DNA from: Sclerotinia nivalis
Taxonomy: Eukaryota; Ascomycota; Leotiomycetes; Helotiales; Sclerotiniaceae
Direction: 5' to 3'
DNA: 64,000 nt
NCBI GenBank assembly: GCA_029531795.1
Contig: JAPEIS010000008.1
Location: forward strand, 310,001 to 374,000
Part shown: positions 11,763 through 23,592 of the stretch, piece after piece
Position numbering within the stretch: the stretch's first letter is position 1
Layout: the number at the start of each line of letters is the position of its first letter
Translations under genes and position numbers: made by a program
The notes under the pieces: model-generated
What the model saw: the letters and a program-made list of their open reading frames with translations, nothing else
Told to the model about the DNA's origin: nothing
Database searches by the model: none

Positions 11763-14652
11763 TTACAAGCATTTAATCCCCTTAAAAAATGGATTCTGCA
11801 ATAACCTCTCATCACCACCCACCAACCTCCTCAACACCGCAATTTTTTCTTCCTTCCCCATCTCCGCACTCTTATCAATCTCCTCCTTCCACTTTTTCAA
11901 CACCTCCTTCAATAATCTACTTCCCTCCTCCACATCCTCCTTTGAAAATTCCTGAGAACTGGGATCACCATTATCTATATCCGCTTTACTACTCGTTCCA
12001 AAATCTTCTAATTCCTCCGCCTTTCTCCTCGCCATATTGATTACTTTCTCCGGAAATTTAACCAGTTCCGCTACATGGATACCGAAACTTTGATCACAGA
12101 TTCCCTCTTCGACTTTATAGAGAAGCGTGACTTCTCTTTTCTTTTCTTGAGAGGAAGGTTCTGTATCGATATGCGCGACGACATGTAAATTTTTGACTTG
12201 AGGAAAAGTATCCGCCAGCGCCGTTAATTCATGGAAATGCGTTGCGAACATACTAAATGCGCCTATTTCCTTAACGATATATTCCGAGATAGCCCATGCG
12301 AGCCCAAAACCATCATATGTACTAGTACCTCTACCCAATTCATCAATGATGATGAGGGATTCCGAAGTTGCCGATTTGAGGATATTAGCCGTTTCTAACA
12401 TTTCCGCCATGAAAGTCGAGACACCTTTGAGTTGTGAGTCTGATGCTCCCACTCTCGCTAATATGCAATCGAAGATTGTAAGTTCTGCTTCTGAACAAGG
12501 AACGAAACAACCGATTTGAGCCATCAGTGCAATAACACCGATTTGTCGAATATAAGTAGACTTGCCACCCATGTTTGGTCCGGTAGTAATAAGGAATGAG
12601 GATTCATCACGGACGAGAGAGACATCGTTGGTGATGAATTGAACATCATCTTGCATTTCCATACAAGGATGACGAGCTTCTTTAAGGATTGTGGAACCTG
12701 TACCACGAGGATGCATTTTAGGACGGATATAAGAAGTAGGGGCGTGGGCGGAAGTATGAGCCAGAGAAACGATGACATCGAGATGGGCGAGGATAGAGGC
12801 GAGTGTTTCAATGACTGGACAATAGGAGGCGGCTACACCGACAACTTCGTTCACAAGACTAGCTTGAGTGCGGTTATAGTTTTCTGAAAGCTGATCGAAT
12901 TCGCGGCGAAGGGAAAGGAGTTTGGAAGTAGTAAAAAATACACCACTCTTAAGTGTTTGACATTCTTGGTATTTGCTCTTGTTTCGAATGCAAGAGGCTT
13001 CGGTTCTTGTGAGTCGCATGCACCAGCCATGAATTTTGTTGTTTTCTAGAAAGATTTTCTTCTCGATTTCCTGACCGAGATCTTTGGCTACAACACGAAA
13101 CTCTTGATCCATCTCGTACTTGAGTTTGTCCAGCTTCCGCCTGATCATTTTGAGACTATCGTCGAATTCAGGCTTGATGATATATTCGTGATTATCCATG
13201 GCGTCAAGGTCAACAGTTGTCTCGACCATTTCTGCCAACTTTCCAAGACTATCGTTACATTCACGAAGTTTGATTGTATACGCCTCATCGAGAGCATCGC
13301 GATATTTTTCATCCATAACACCTTCAAGAGTACTGATGAAATCAGGTATCCTGATGACAACTTGATATGCTCGGACAACATCTTCAAGGTTTGCCAACTT
13401 CTTCTGGAATCTTTTGGCCAATCGATATAAGTCAGGTATTGATCGCATATGACTTTCTTGTATGGTTTGTTTTAACTCTTGATCTTCGACAAAAGCTTCA
13501 ACTAATTGTTGTCTCTTTTCGATTTCCTCCAAACTCATCAAAGGCTGTTTCAACCATTGTGCCAAAAGCCTACTTCCAACTGGTGTCTTGCAATGATTGA
13601 GTAAACCGTAAATAGACATAGTCTTCGATCCATCCCTTGGTCCAGGCATAAGATTTAGAGCTTTTAGCGCAGAAGCATCTAATTTCATGAATTGTGAAAG
13701 ATCATGTTGATAAAGTTGATACTGTCCGAAATTCGAATTATCATGAAGCACACCCAAATAATTGATAAGAGCTGCCGCTGCGCCCATAGCAAGTTTCAAA
13801 TCTGTTTGTGGAAGGACTCCTGTAGATTTCTCATCCTTCAAAAGTCTCGCAAGATCTTGTTCAATATCTTTGGTTCCAAAGGTTCCTCCTGCTCGTTCTG
13901 TCCAAGCACAACCACAGCTTTCGATAATTTGCTTAAGTTTTGTTAATTCCACATCTTTTGTTGTTCTGTCTACTTGAACTAGACATTCCTTTACTCCCAG
14001 TTGAATGAGTAGCGATTCGAAGTTCGAGTATAAATCATTGTCGAGAAATTCGCTGACCCCTAATTCCCGCACACTTGCATCTGCGAAACAAACACCAATA
14101 TTTCTTGCTTCTGAAGCTTTTGCGGAGACCTTTACAGCGAGTATAATTGGTGCAGCATCAAATGATCCTCCTAATTCTTCCTCAACATCTTGTAAATTTC
14201 CTGGTGATGCGGTCTTTGTAATTTTCCAATTATTCTTTCCGGAAGTCGTGAATATTTCTACTCTCTTGCCCATTCGATAAAGTGCTTCCCGTAAAAAGTT
14301 TTTGTATACTGTGACAGTCATCGTTACTGAAGGAATCTTTGTAGAATTACTGCCTAAATCTCGCAGAACCGAAGTAGTTTTATAGACCTGGAAGTGTTAG
14401 ATGTATGATAAATTTGTTTGCCAAAGATACATACAGTGCGGGCAATGAACGAAGCATCATCTCCATGAGCAGTATAATAGTCTCCTCGATCGAAGACTCT
14501 AATAGTTTCTCCATCTCTCTGAGGTAAGTTCTTGAAAAACTTAATAAATCCAAGCTCATCATCAACCTAAAGCACACTATCAGTAAAGAACTTTAGTACC
14601 AAAGAGATATATATAAAAGGTGGCGTACCTTAAGCTCAGGACGAGAAGACAT
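11763..14652 (-). CDS. MSH2: DNA mismatch repair protein MSH2
   Basis: MSH2 is the shared subunit of MutS-alpha (with MSH6) and MutS-beta (with MSH3) and recognises mismatches and insertion/deletion loops in the nucleus. Three exons (14652-14629, 14566-14435, 14387-11763) with introns of 62 and 47 bp give about 926 residues, the usual length. The protein starts MSSRPELK, and exon 2 supplies the mismatch-binding domain start (DDELGFIKFFKNLP). The order is MutS I, II, lever/clamp III-IV, then the ATPase: Walker A GPNMGGKST at residues 655-663, Walker B LIIIDELGRGTSTYDG around 729-744, and the following ATHFHEL. The C-terminal helix-turn-helix dimer region (RRKAEELEDF onwards) is present. All catalytic motifs are intact. 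The start was chosen because the 8-codon first exon restores the conserved N-terminus; later in-frame ATGs would remove it. It is divergent from TRM10, 261 bp away. Confidence 0.97.
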
Positions 14653-14913
14653 CTTGATAGATTTCCTGAAGATTAAGTTGTAAATAAAAACCACCGCAAT
14701 ATGTCAAAGTCAAGAAAATAAAGCTCAAATCATCAATGTTAAATTCCAAGCAGATCCCCCGACAATTTCAAATTGATTGAGCACGGAGACGCGACGGGCG
14801 CCACGCTAATCCAAAATTCACGCGTTCTGCCAAAGCGGTGAAATAAAATCAATTTATTCTCAGGCATATGAAAATGAAGCTCCTCACACCAATTCATCTA
14901 ATCCCTAACAAAA
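14653..14913. promoter_or_regulatory. Bidirectional promoter between MSH2 and TRM10
   Basis: The two start codons face away from each other across 261 bp, so both promoters must lie here or overlap the leaders. The interval contains a locally GC-rich patch near 14781-14830 in an otherwise AT-rich spacer. Confidence 0.7.
14820..14825. promoter_or_regulatory. MCB-like box ACGCGT
   Basis: A perfect ACGCGT palindrome, the Mlu I cell-cycle box bound by MBF (Mbp1/Swi6) in yeasts, lies 95 bp before the TRM10 ATG and 168 bp before the MSH2 ATG. A related ACGCGA is at 14789-14794. Yeast MSH2 is known to peak at G1/S; use of the box here is inference. Confidence 0.4.
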
Positions 14914-16383
14914 ATGGCCAACATCGACGAACGACCCTCTAAAATCCGCAAAGTTGGATCTACCGACAATGCATCAGCTTCCGGAGATGTGATCCCCCTC
15001 AATTCCCCTTCCAATGACACAATAATGGAGCTCGAAACCCCAATAACTACCCAAGATACCCCCACCAATCCCAACTCCAACGCTACCGAATCAAGCACTA
15101 CAATAGATGCAAACCAACCCAATCCCCTCTCCAAATCACAAATAAAGAAACGCAGAAAACAAGAAGAATGGGAAGCCAACAAATCCAAACGAGCCGAATT
15201 CCGACGCATCAAACGGAAAGAAAAGCAGGTGCGCAAAGCTGCCGCTCACGCATCAGGACTCCTACCTCCTCCTCCACCCCCCTCATCACGACGTCCTATC
15301 CAAGTCCCCGTCGCATTCCTCATCGATTGTGATTTTGAATCCTACATGATGGAAAAAGAAATCATATCATTAACAGCCCAAGTCACAAGGTGCTATAGTG
15401 ATAATCGGACTGCGGTTTATAGAGGACATATGGGGATAGCGGGGTGGGGAGGCAAGATGAAGGAGAGGTTTGAGGGGGTGTTGGCGGGGAATTTTAATAG
15501 TTGGAAGGGAGTTAGGTTTATGGAGGAGGGATGGTTAGAGGCGGCGGGGGTTATGGATGGGATTATGAGGGGACCTGAGGGGGGGAAGTTGTTGGGGGCT
15601 TTGGCTACGAAGAATGGACTTGAGGAGTATAAAAAGCCGGTTAAAGGACCAAAAAACCTGGAAGGGTCAAGAGGAGAATCGAGAGAATCCACACAGCCAG
15701 AAATCCAGGAAGAGTTAAAACCATCAGAATCCGTTCCCGCAACCTCGGTAGCCCCAGAAACTACCTCCATTTCCGCGGCCCCAGAAACATCAGAAGTCCC
15801 CAAGCCATCAGAACCCAACTCCACCACCCATTCCACCACCACCTCAACAAACCCACCCCCCTCCATAATCTACCTCACCTCCGACTCCCCCAACACCCTC
15901 ACGACCCTCATCCCCAACACAACCTACATAATCGGCGGCATCGTCGACAAAAACCGACACAAAGGACTCTGCTACAAGCGGGCCTGCGACGCCGGGGTCG
16001 CAACCGCCAAATTACCCATTGGAGAATACATGACGATGCAAAGTCGGACTGTGTTGACTGTGAATCACGTCATGGAGATCATGATACGGTGGTTGGAGAC
16101 GGGGGATTGGGGCGAGGCGTTCTTGAATGTTATTCCGAAGAGGAAGGAGGCGAAGTTGAGGATGAAGGAGAGGGATGGTGAAGGGGGGGGAGGGAATGAT
16201 GAGGATGAGGGTCATGATGAACATGATGAGGATGAGAATGAGAATGAGAATGAAAAAAGTGGGGACGAGAGTGAAGATGGTGAAGAGGGTGGAGTTTCTC
16301 TTGAAAACGAAAAATACGTAGAGGAGCAACAAGCGAGAGCGGAAAGTGCAGAAAATGATACCACAATAGCAGATGCAAAATGA
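14914..16383 (+). CDS. TRM10: tRNA (guanine-9-N1)-methyltransferase, TRM10 family
   Basis: A single exon of 489 residues. TRM10 is a SPOUT-fold enzyme that uses S-adenosylmethionine to methylate N1 of purine 9 in tRNA. The lysine/arginine-rich N-terminal region (KSQIKKRRKQEEWEANKSKR) is the usual tRNA-binding extension. The SPOUT core begins with VAFLIDCDFESYMMEKE (about 133-150) and resumes after a low-complexity loop (about 230-318, Ser/Thr/Pro/Glu-rich) at IIYLTSDSP. The signature IGGIVDKNRHKG (340-351) holds the conserved Asp345, followed by LPIGEYM and the NHVMEIMIRWLETGDW helix. The tail from about 415 is very acidic (Asp/Glu/Asn repeats). The protein is longer than yeast Trm10 (293 residues) because of the loop and tail. 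The start codon is the first ATG after the divergent promoter. Confidence 0.93.
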   Translation: MANIDERPSKIRKVGSTDNASASGDVIPLNSPSNDTIMELETPITTQDTPTNPNSNATESSTTIDANQPNPLSKSQIKKRRKQEEWEANKSKRAEFRRIKRKEKQVRKAAAHASGLLPPPPPPSSRRPIQVPVAFLIDCDFESYMMEKEIISLTAQVTRCYSDNRTAVYRGHMGIAGWGGKMKERFEGVLAGNFNSWKGVRFMEEGWLEAAGVMDGIMRGPEGGKLLGALATKNGLEEYKKPVKGPKNLEGSRGESRESTQPEIQEELKPSESVPATSVAPETTSISAAPETSEVPKPSEPNSTTHSTTTSTNPPPSIIYLTSDSPNTLTTLIPNTTYIIGGIVDKNRHKGLCYKRACDAGVATAKLPIGEYMTMQSRTVLTVNHVMEIMIRWLETGDWGEAFLNVIPKRKEAKLRMKERDGEGGGGNDEDEGHDEHDEDENENENEKSGDESEDGEEGGVSLENEKYVEEQQARAESAENDTTIADAK

Positions 16384-16577
16384 GCAATTATAGAAATAGA
16401 ATAGCAAATCCTCTTGACCATCCATTCATTTCATAAACACTAATCAAAATCCGGGTATAATTTTCCAGTAACCATAATAACCACACCTAAACGCCTCTTT
16501 CTTTCTTTCTTTCTTTCTTTCTTTCCCTCTTTCTCTCTTTCAAATAATCTTCTTCCCACCACAACTAATCCATAAAT
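16384..16577. other. Convergent 3' ends of TRM10 and MIS14
   Basis: 194 bp between two convergent genes. It contains the CTTT microsatellite and presumably both 3' untranslated ends. Confidence 0.6.
16497..16540. repeat. CTTT microsatellite
   Basis: Seven perfect CTTT units (16497-16524) followed by interrupted CTTT/CT repeats. Confidence 0.9.
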
Positions 16578-17414
16578 CTAACCTCTCCTCCCCGTCCCCC
16601 TAACATATTCCTCCGCCCGTCCAGCCCTCTCCCTCTTAGCCCCCACCTCCGGCAACCCCCTCACCAACCCCTCCAACCCCGCAATCGCGCCCTCCCAATC
16701 CCTCTCCACCTCCACCAACCTCTCATTCCCCTCCCCTTCCAACCCCAATCCCAACCCCAACCCTCTCCCCTCTGCAAACTCCCTATCATCCTCCTCCCCC
16801 AACCTCACCCTACACCCCTCAATCACCCCCTCCTCCTCCTCCAACATCTTCCTCCACCCACTTTCCCTCTCGACCACCACCCCCGGAACATTCCTCCTCA
16901 GCGCCGCAATCTGCTCCACCAATTCCTCTTCTCGAATCGCGAGCGCTTTTGCTTTTTCCCAGAGCTGTCCATCAAACGGTTCGTGTTCTTCGCGTTCTTC
17001 GATGATATCTCCCTCTAGTTCTGATTGGAGATGGGAGACGAGGAGTTTGCGGGGGGGCGACATGCCGTTTATGGAGATGCTGGGGGAGGCGGTTAGGAAG
17101 GTTTTTTGTATGTACTGATTTGTGCTTGGTTAGTTTGTTTTTGAAAATCTTGTCTCCTTGCTTTATTTTCTCTTCTTCAAAAACACACCGAAATGATACA
17201 AGAATCCACAAGATTTAACATCTCTACCTCACAAAAAGAAATATAAACACACCTCCCCCACAATCTCCTCCACCAACCTCCTCATCGCATCCTCCCCCTC
17301 TATGGGCGGCAAATCCCGATCAATCATTTCCCTCGCCGCCCTCTTCACATTCGCAACTAGATATTGAAGATCATCTGGTGATTGAAGTTCAATTTTCCTC
17401 TGTTGTTCTGCCAT
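16578..17414 (-). CDS. Kinetochore MIND-complex subunit, Mis14/Nsl1 family
   Basis: Two exons (17414-17253 and 17114-16578) separated by a 138-bp intron starting GTGTGT give about 232 residues. The N-terminus MAEQQRKIELQSPDDLQYLV, the segment DRDLPPIEGEDAMRRLVEEI, the exon 2 start YIQKTFLTASPSISINGM and the later EHEPFDGQLWEKAKAL follow the Mis14 pattern. Mis14/Nsl1 joins Mtw1, Dsn1 and Nnf1 at the inner kinetochore and links centromeric chromatin to the Ndc80 complex. The rest is helical and charged with likely coiled coils, plus a short GLGLGLGLEGEG insertion. An in-frame ATG exists at 17510, but the fitting start is 17414; the longer version would add 32 residues unlike the family. Confidence 0.82.
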
Positions 17415-19546
17415 TCTGTTTCTCGTTGCGTGATTTTTTCGTTGTGTAGAGATGCGCAACAATTTAAATAAATTACACCCAGGGATTTCGAGGAATTGGG
17501 GGGTTGACAATATTAATTCGTTCTTGTTGATTTGTAGATGTAGATACTAATGCAGTTTCCGTTTGCGCGATGTGTGTGAATGTGAATGTGAATTGAAATA
17601 TCGTCTTCTTAAATTTACTCCAAGAGTAGAACTATTTGTTTACATTCATTATTATCCGTAACCATCTTATCGCTGAAGAAGAGCTTCTAGATTTCTGAGG
17701 TCTGTGCGTTTGTTGCGATTAGTAATCAATCTCTCGTCCGCTCCAAATTTAACGGCATCGAACATCCATCTTTCTCGGTATAATATATGTAATCTTAGTT
17801 GTGATTTCTTCTATCCTCTTCCTCACATCTCCTCTCTTTCTATTTCCTAGATTCGGATTTTGGGCTATTCATATTTTCATGAACGGTGATTTTAGTTACG
17901 ATCAAATCATAAATCAATGGAACTAGTCGTCTAATATCTTTTATAACTCCTGAAACGGTTTATCCTACGTGACATCTCGAAAATTGTATCTTGAACGACT
18001 ATATCTCCAACACGAAGAGATATATGAATATACGCGGGATTATTCATGATATTGATCAATGACCATACATTATCTAATAGATCAGTATTTACCTAACTAA
18101 TCTCCTCAAACCATCTCCCATTCCCCTGCTTCCATCTACTTCCCCAATCACTCTCCCATTCATATTCTCCCATCTACTCCCCAACCCCCTCCCCCTTCTC
18201 ATCCCTAACCACAGCTATTCCACAAATATCCCATCATAATCATAAACCAGACTATTGAACCTATCTCAACCCATCAAACTTCAATATCACATACCTCCTC
18301 AAGACACTAAGCCGCATCTTACATGGAGTATCAATCAATTAATCATGTCATACTATTAGATTAAAATATGTTTCAAGTATAGATAAAACGCAATAATAAC
18401 ACGCGCAATGCCGTGATAAAATCAGGCTTGATTTTTGCGACCCAATTGATAAATACAATGCTATACACATGTAAAATGCAATATTTATAAAAAAAAATCA
18501 GATCAGCTAGGGCCCAAACCGTACCGCATCCGATCCATAAAGAATTGCATCGGCATGTGGACCGGGAAGCCCGCGTAAATCGCATCCCATGTTTCCGAAT
18601 ATTCACCAAATCCAAACTATCATAATCAAGTTAGAGCTAGTTTCCGATAAACAATCCAGGTAATATCCAATATCGACATCGAAATCAGGAACAAATAAGA
18701 CGAGTCACAAATTAGACAAATCAGCTCAACTAAAGCATCATCCTAGCCAATAAGCCACGGCAGCACGGCAGCCTGTGCATAAAACAAATCGCATAAAAAA
18801 TCTTCCAATCAAAAATAATTAACAAAAGACTGTAAAGACGGGATACAGAGCAAGTGCCAAAACACTCAACTTGTTTCGTGACGCTCGGAGGTTCCTACAC
18901 CATGGTTGATGAAACTTGCTGATGTTTAACCGAACCGAAGTTCGCAAATACGAGTTTCAAGCCCGATTTCTGCCAGATCAAATCGATAAGGCTTGAGCTG
19001 CGTCATCATTGGTTCATTTATCTTCAGGAATATGTCTTGGTAAGGAAGTATGCATCCCGGGCCATCTCATGAGCATTTGATTCATTCAATTTTTTTCCAT
19101 TTGGGATGAACCTCACTGGATTCTATTAGGGTTACTCGGTGCACTGAATATAACCTTGTTGAGGTGACAATCATAAATGAAATGCCAGTGGTGGGTGGCA
19201 CTGTCGGGAACTGGAGTCTCGAAGCCTAGGAGATGGCCCGTGAGACATCAAGAAACTTCATTTGGCAAGCGAAGCGACCTTAGAATGTCATCGGCAATTC
19301 CGATCACTATCGCTACTATCATACCCGATCCTAACGATTGCCGCGATGTTGAAACTTGACATGGATCAACATCGTGCACGGAGATCCGCTTGAAATGTTG
19401 CGGCATCATCACACGGCAAACCGGTCATTCATAAGTTATTATGAAGCATCTACCTTTCTGAAGGAAATGGATTATTTTAGACAGTCATCTCAGATGAACA
19501 TTCAGTGAACAATATCCATCCTGGCAAAGTACGAAGAATCGACAAG
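17415..19546. other. Intergenic, about 2.1 kb
   Basis: No gene is supported. The interval is the 5' flank of both MIS14 (minus) and the zinc-cluster regulator (plus). A pyrimidine-rich patch lies at 18100-18230. The short open frames show no domain or intron structure. Confidence 0.45.
19292..19302. promoter_or_regulatory. Inverted CGG pair, CGG-N5-CCG
   Basis: CGGCAATTCCG lies 245 bp upstream of a Zn2Cys6 gene. Zinc-cluster dimers often bind paired CGG triplets, so it could be a self-regulatory site. A single chance match of this length is not rare. Confidence 0.2.
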
Positions 19547-21521
19547 ATGGTGAACACGGGAAGACCATCAAGAGGATGTTATCTCTGCAGATCTCGGCGC
19601 GTAAAGGTTGGAAAACATTCGAGGTAAAAATTACAAGAGATACTAATGCAAAACCAGTGTGACGAAAACAAGCCAGGCTGTGGTAACTGCCGGAGATTGA
19701 ATCGTGAATGTCCAGGGTATCGACCAATTTTCGATGCTATGCATCGTAATGAGAACTCTACGCAGCGCAAAAGATCCCTTGCAATTGCAAAAACCACAGC
19801 TCTTGCAGCAGTTCAAACAACTCATCCTCACTATCGGAGTCCTCCTGCACAACGGAGACCAAGACAGAATTCCTGCTCCGATACCCAGAGATTGGTAGAG
19901 GCAATACATAATGGAACACAATCGCTGTGTCCACCTTTAACAGCGGCGTTAGAAGAACGCGCAATTTGTTTTTTCCTTTCGAATTATGTTTTGATTCCAC
20001 ATGGACCAATAAAATGTGGCTTTCTATGGTTTCTACTACCATTGATGAAACTTCAACCTTCAGCGATTTTATCAGACTCCTTATCTGCAGTAGCGCTAGC
20101 TACCTTCGGAAATCAACCCAATGCAAGAATGTTAAAACCAAAAGCAGAACAAGCTTACTCGAAAGCATTGCGTCAAATCACTAATGCTCTCGGCGATCCC
20201 AAACAAGTGGCTGAAGATACTACACTAGCAGCAGTCTTGTTGCTTGGTTTATTTGAGGTCACGATTTTTCCGCTCTTCTTGACAAGATGGCTGCTGACTT
20301 TGAGTAGAATATGACAGATAGCCTTGTGAAAGAGAATCAGGGGTGGAACTCCTGGAACTCTCATGTAAACGGTGCCACGGCGCTACTGAAAATGCGCGAC
20401 GTAAGAGGTCCAGTGACTTCAATAACTTTGGAATTGGTCTGGACCGTAAAATCACACTTGGTACGTCCAAAGTCGAGGGAGTATCGTTGATTGGAACATT
20501 CAGCTAATTCTCAATAACAGAATCTCAGCTGTCTACTCAATGGAAAAGTTTCCGACATGCCAATGGAGTGGGATAAAGTCCTTGCTACAATAGGAAATCA
20601 AGCTAGCGGAAATCTTCCGATTATATGTAATCATCTTCAAGCAAAAGTTGCAAGAGCTCGTGTCGAATGTGATAAGCTTATGGCCAGCGCAAAACGAACG
20701 GCTCAAGACTTCGAAAATGTCCTGAGTCTGATGCAAAGAGCTAAAGCAATAGATCAGGGCTACCTGGAATGGGCAGAAGCAACTCCAGGTGATTGGAGAT
20801 ATAAGCCTATAGGGTGGATCGACGCCAAACCAGAAGAGAAACTTGCTGGATCAAAATATTTTCCGGGCAAGATTGACAAGTACAGTGAACTTTGGACGGC
20901 CCATATTTGGAATCTATCCCGAGGATCGCGATTGCTCAATTATAGCACAATCGTTCGATGCGCTGCATGGTTGTGCTCACCACAGGACTATCGAACTACT
21001 GTAGAGTACAAGAAAGCTATGATAGTCGGCAAGGAAATGATTCAGGAGGTTATTGCCAGCGTGCCTAATTGCCTCGGCGAGATACCAAAAGCTATGGATG
21101 AGCCAAGTCCTTCTGAACACAGCTTCGCATGCGGAGAAGAAAGCGGCACGTGTGCAAAAGGGTTGTCTGCACTTTTCATAATGTGGCCTTTGTTTTCCGT
21201 CGCTACGTTAGACTTTGTTATTAAGGCACAAAGGACGTGGGTTCTGGGAAGAATGAAATATGCGACAGAGGAGTTGGGCGTTAGCCAAGGATCTACCATA
21301 TACTCTGAGGTATGTGCTGTACTATGAAAATATTCCAGAAGTGAAGTTGCTAACCAGAATTGCAGCAACACTTATCAGTGCGAGTTCCATCTTCAATGTT
21401 AGAAAAGGACGGCCTAATGGCTTCGAAAATAGACGAAAATTTGAATCGTCAAATTCCTGTCCAACAAACCTTTGACAATGTTGAAGAAATATGGAACAAT
21501 AATTTTTCTCATCAACTGTGA
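19547..21521 (+). CDS. Zn2Cys6 fungal transcription factor
   Basis: Five exons (19547-19606, 19658-20257, 20308-20460, 20521-21309, 21366-21521), all joined in phase 0, give 585 residues. The binuclear zinc cluster C-x2-C-x6-C-x6-C-x2-C-x6-C is split by intron 1: residues CYLCRSRRVK are in exon 1 and CDENKPGCGNCRRLNREC in exon 2. The rest matches the helical fungal transcription-factor middle region (for example WNSWNSHVNGATALLKM and later LAGSKYFPGKIDKYSELW). Such proteins bind CGG half-sites as dimers and regulate metabolism or development. Intron 1 has an unusual GTTGGA donor but a clear ACTAAT branch site and ACCAG end, and only this splice restores the zinc cluster. No biosynthetic cluster genes surround it, so its targets are unknown. 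Confidence 0.88.
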
Positions 21522-23592
21522 GCCCAACATCGACTTTTTCCCGCGAAATGAACAGTAATTCTCATTAAGAGCCAAATACGATTCGTCTTTGTTAAACCTG
21601 ATTCTTTCGATTCGAATATGATCAACAATTGGTCGCATAAAATGCAGCCTAAAATTTGAATTGATTCGAACTTGTGTGCCAACGTCAGCAGAATCAGCTC
21701 AACAAACGCTGGCAATTTTCCCGGTTGAATTGAATCCCCAACCAGAAAAAGGTTACCAATGACTGGTTGACATGTTGGCATTTTCACCAAAATATGTGGC
21801 AGAGGAATTATTATTATTGTGAGGGGAGCTTGAATGAAAATGTGACGAATTTATGATTGGTGTTTTAGAGTTAGCTTTGGAGAAGTTAACATTTACAATT
21901 TTGTACTCAAGTATTTTTAGCGGGACTTGCGCTTGTCTACGGATACTTTCCATCTAGCGGCAGAAGCGGGAGTTAGCGGAAGCATTAAAGCTTGGCAATT
22001 TTTGGGAGAAGAAACAAACTGCAGTGCAGTGGAGTTATAAATGATATTTTGTGGAAATTATTTGGTCCGGGGAAGCTACAGCACTGCTGCGTATTGAATT
22101 ATAAGACTACGATAAAGTGGATTTCGAACACCTGTACGAAGTAAAGCATGATTATTCATCATCCCAAGTCCATTATTCGATTCCAACAGCCCCGAAGCTT
22201 GACATAAAAATAAAATATGAAACCAAGTCGGCCTAAATGGTACCCATGACATTTAATTAGGTACCTATCAAAACTTGTTTCATGAAGAGGTATTGAAGTC
22301 CAATCAAGAAGCAGTTTTCATTTCATTCGTTCCAAAAGACTAGTAAACATAAACGAAACAATGTTCCTATTCATCCCCTTTGTGAAACTTCAAAAGAATC
22401 ATTTAGCTGTAGGTATTGGCGACGATTGGTTCGACATTCTGATATGGTACTGGGGGAAGTTTTAACCACACTGTAGAAACGTACCTACAAAAACTACTCG
22501 ACGTCGAATTCGAAGTGGCCTACCAAAAATCATAGAATCTTGTGAGCCACAAGCCTCCTCTTAGGAATGATAGCAGCTAGACTATCTACTTCCTAGATTG
22601 ATTGATTTCCTCTAAATCCCATAAACCTCCACAGTCAAATCAAACAATTTGACAAAACCCCCGATTACCTAATCCACCCACTCCCATACGGAGTACTTAC
22701 TAGGTAATCACGATTAGCGGCGGTGGGTTCACGATAACAGTAGTGGGGGCCTTGATAGCTATCCGTAGACATCTCGTGGGGACTGACTAGGTACAATTGA
22801 CTCGATGAAATATGAATCGTTCAATACTAACTCGTAAATCTTGTAAAAAGAAGAAAGGGTATTTTCTGTGTGATGCGAACTCGATATACCAAGTACACAT
22901 AATACGTTCATAGGGAAAGAATAAAACCAAAAAGGAGTTGTCGGTATCGGTACAACCAATTTATTTTATTAGGATAACTTTAGCGATGACTTCATCGTGA
23001 AAGGAAAAGGCATCAAAATCACGCAAACAGACAAGTGAACAATTTCGAAAAGAAAAATCTTCTGCATAAATCTCAAAATTCTGTTGCTCGTGTCGGAACA
23101 TATTCATGCTCTCTAACTAAATGTGCAGTTCGTGTTACTAAACGTATCACAACATTTCGGTAGCCCCGAGTGCAGCCTATGAAGCCGATGTTGTCGGCCT
23201 TTACATGAGGCCGAGTTCATTGTACTCTCACGCCACCAAGAAATTTGTTGACTGAAGATTTCAGGGTAAGTATGGACAAAATTGCATGGTTGAAGTAAAG
23301 AGAAAGAAGTCGAATTGACCGGGGAATCTGTTGTAAAAAGAGAGACGCCTAGTCCAGTAGACCCAAATAGCCAAATCCCAATGATTGTAATCCAAACTCC
23401 TGATATTTCCCAACAAAACCAATACCACCAGTTCCCGAAATATATATTTCCTCGCAGTCGCTGACCAGGCTACCTATAATAAACGCACTCCTTTATCCGT
23501 AAAATTGCATTGATATATTCAAATCCGCTGCGCCAGAATGTGTAAACCAGTACCCATCAATTTATATCGACGTCCACCAACTTCTACACATT
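21522..23592. other. Intergenic, about 2.1 kb
   Basis: No gene is supported between the regulator's stop and the stop of the small minus-strand gene. A short inverted pair GATTACCTA / TAGGTAATC (22663-22671 and 22701-22709) could fold into a 9-bp hairpin. Nothing else is recognised. Confidence 0.45.

Noticed and set aside
15417..15866. Minus-strand open frame of 149 residues
   Set aside because: Lies wholly inside TRM10 on the opposite strand; a shadow of its biased codons.
16012..16425. Minus-strand Leu/Ile/His-rich frames
   Set aside because: Antisense to the acidic repeat tail of TRM10.
21414..21953. Minus-strand frames downstream of the Zn2Cys6 gene
   Set aside because: They overlap its last exon and the 3' flank and show no domain or splice structure.
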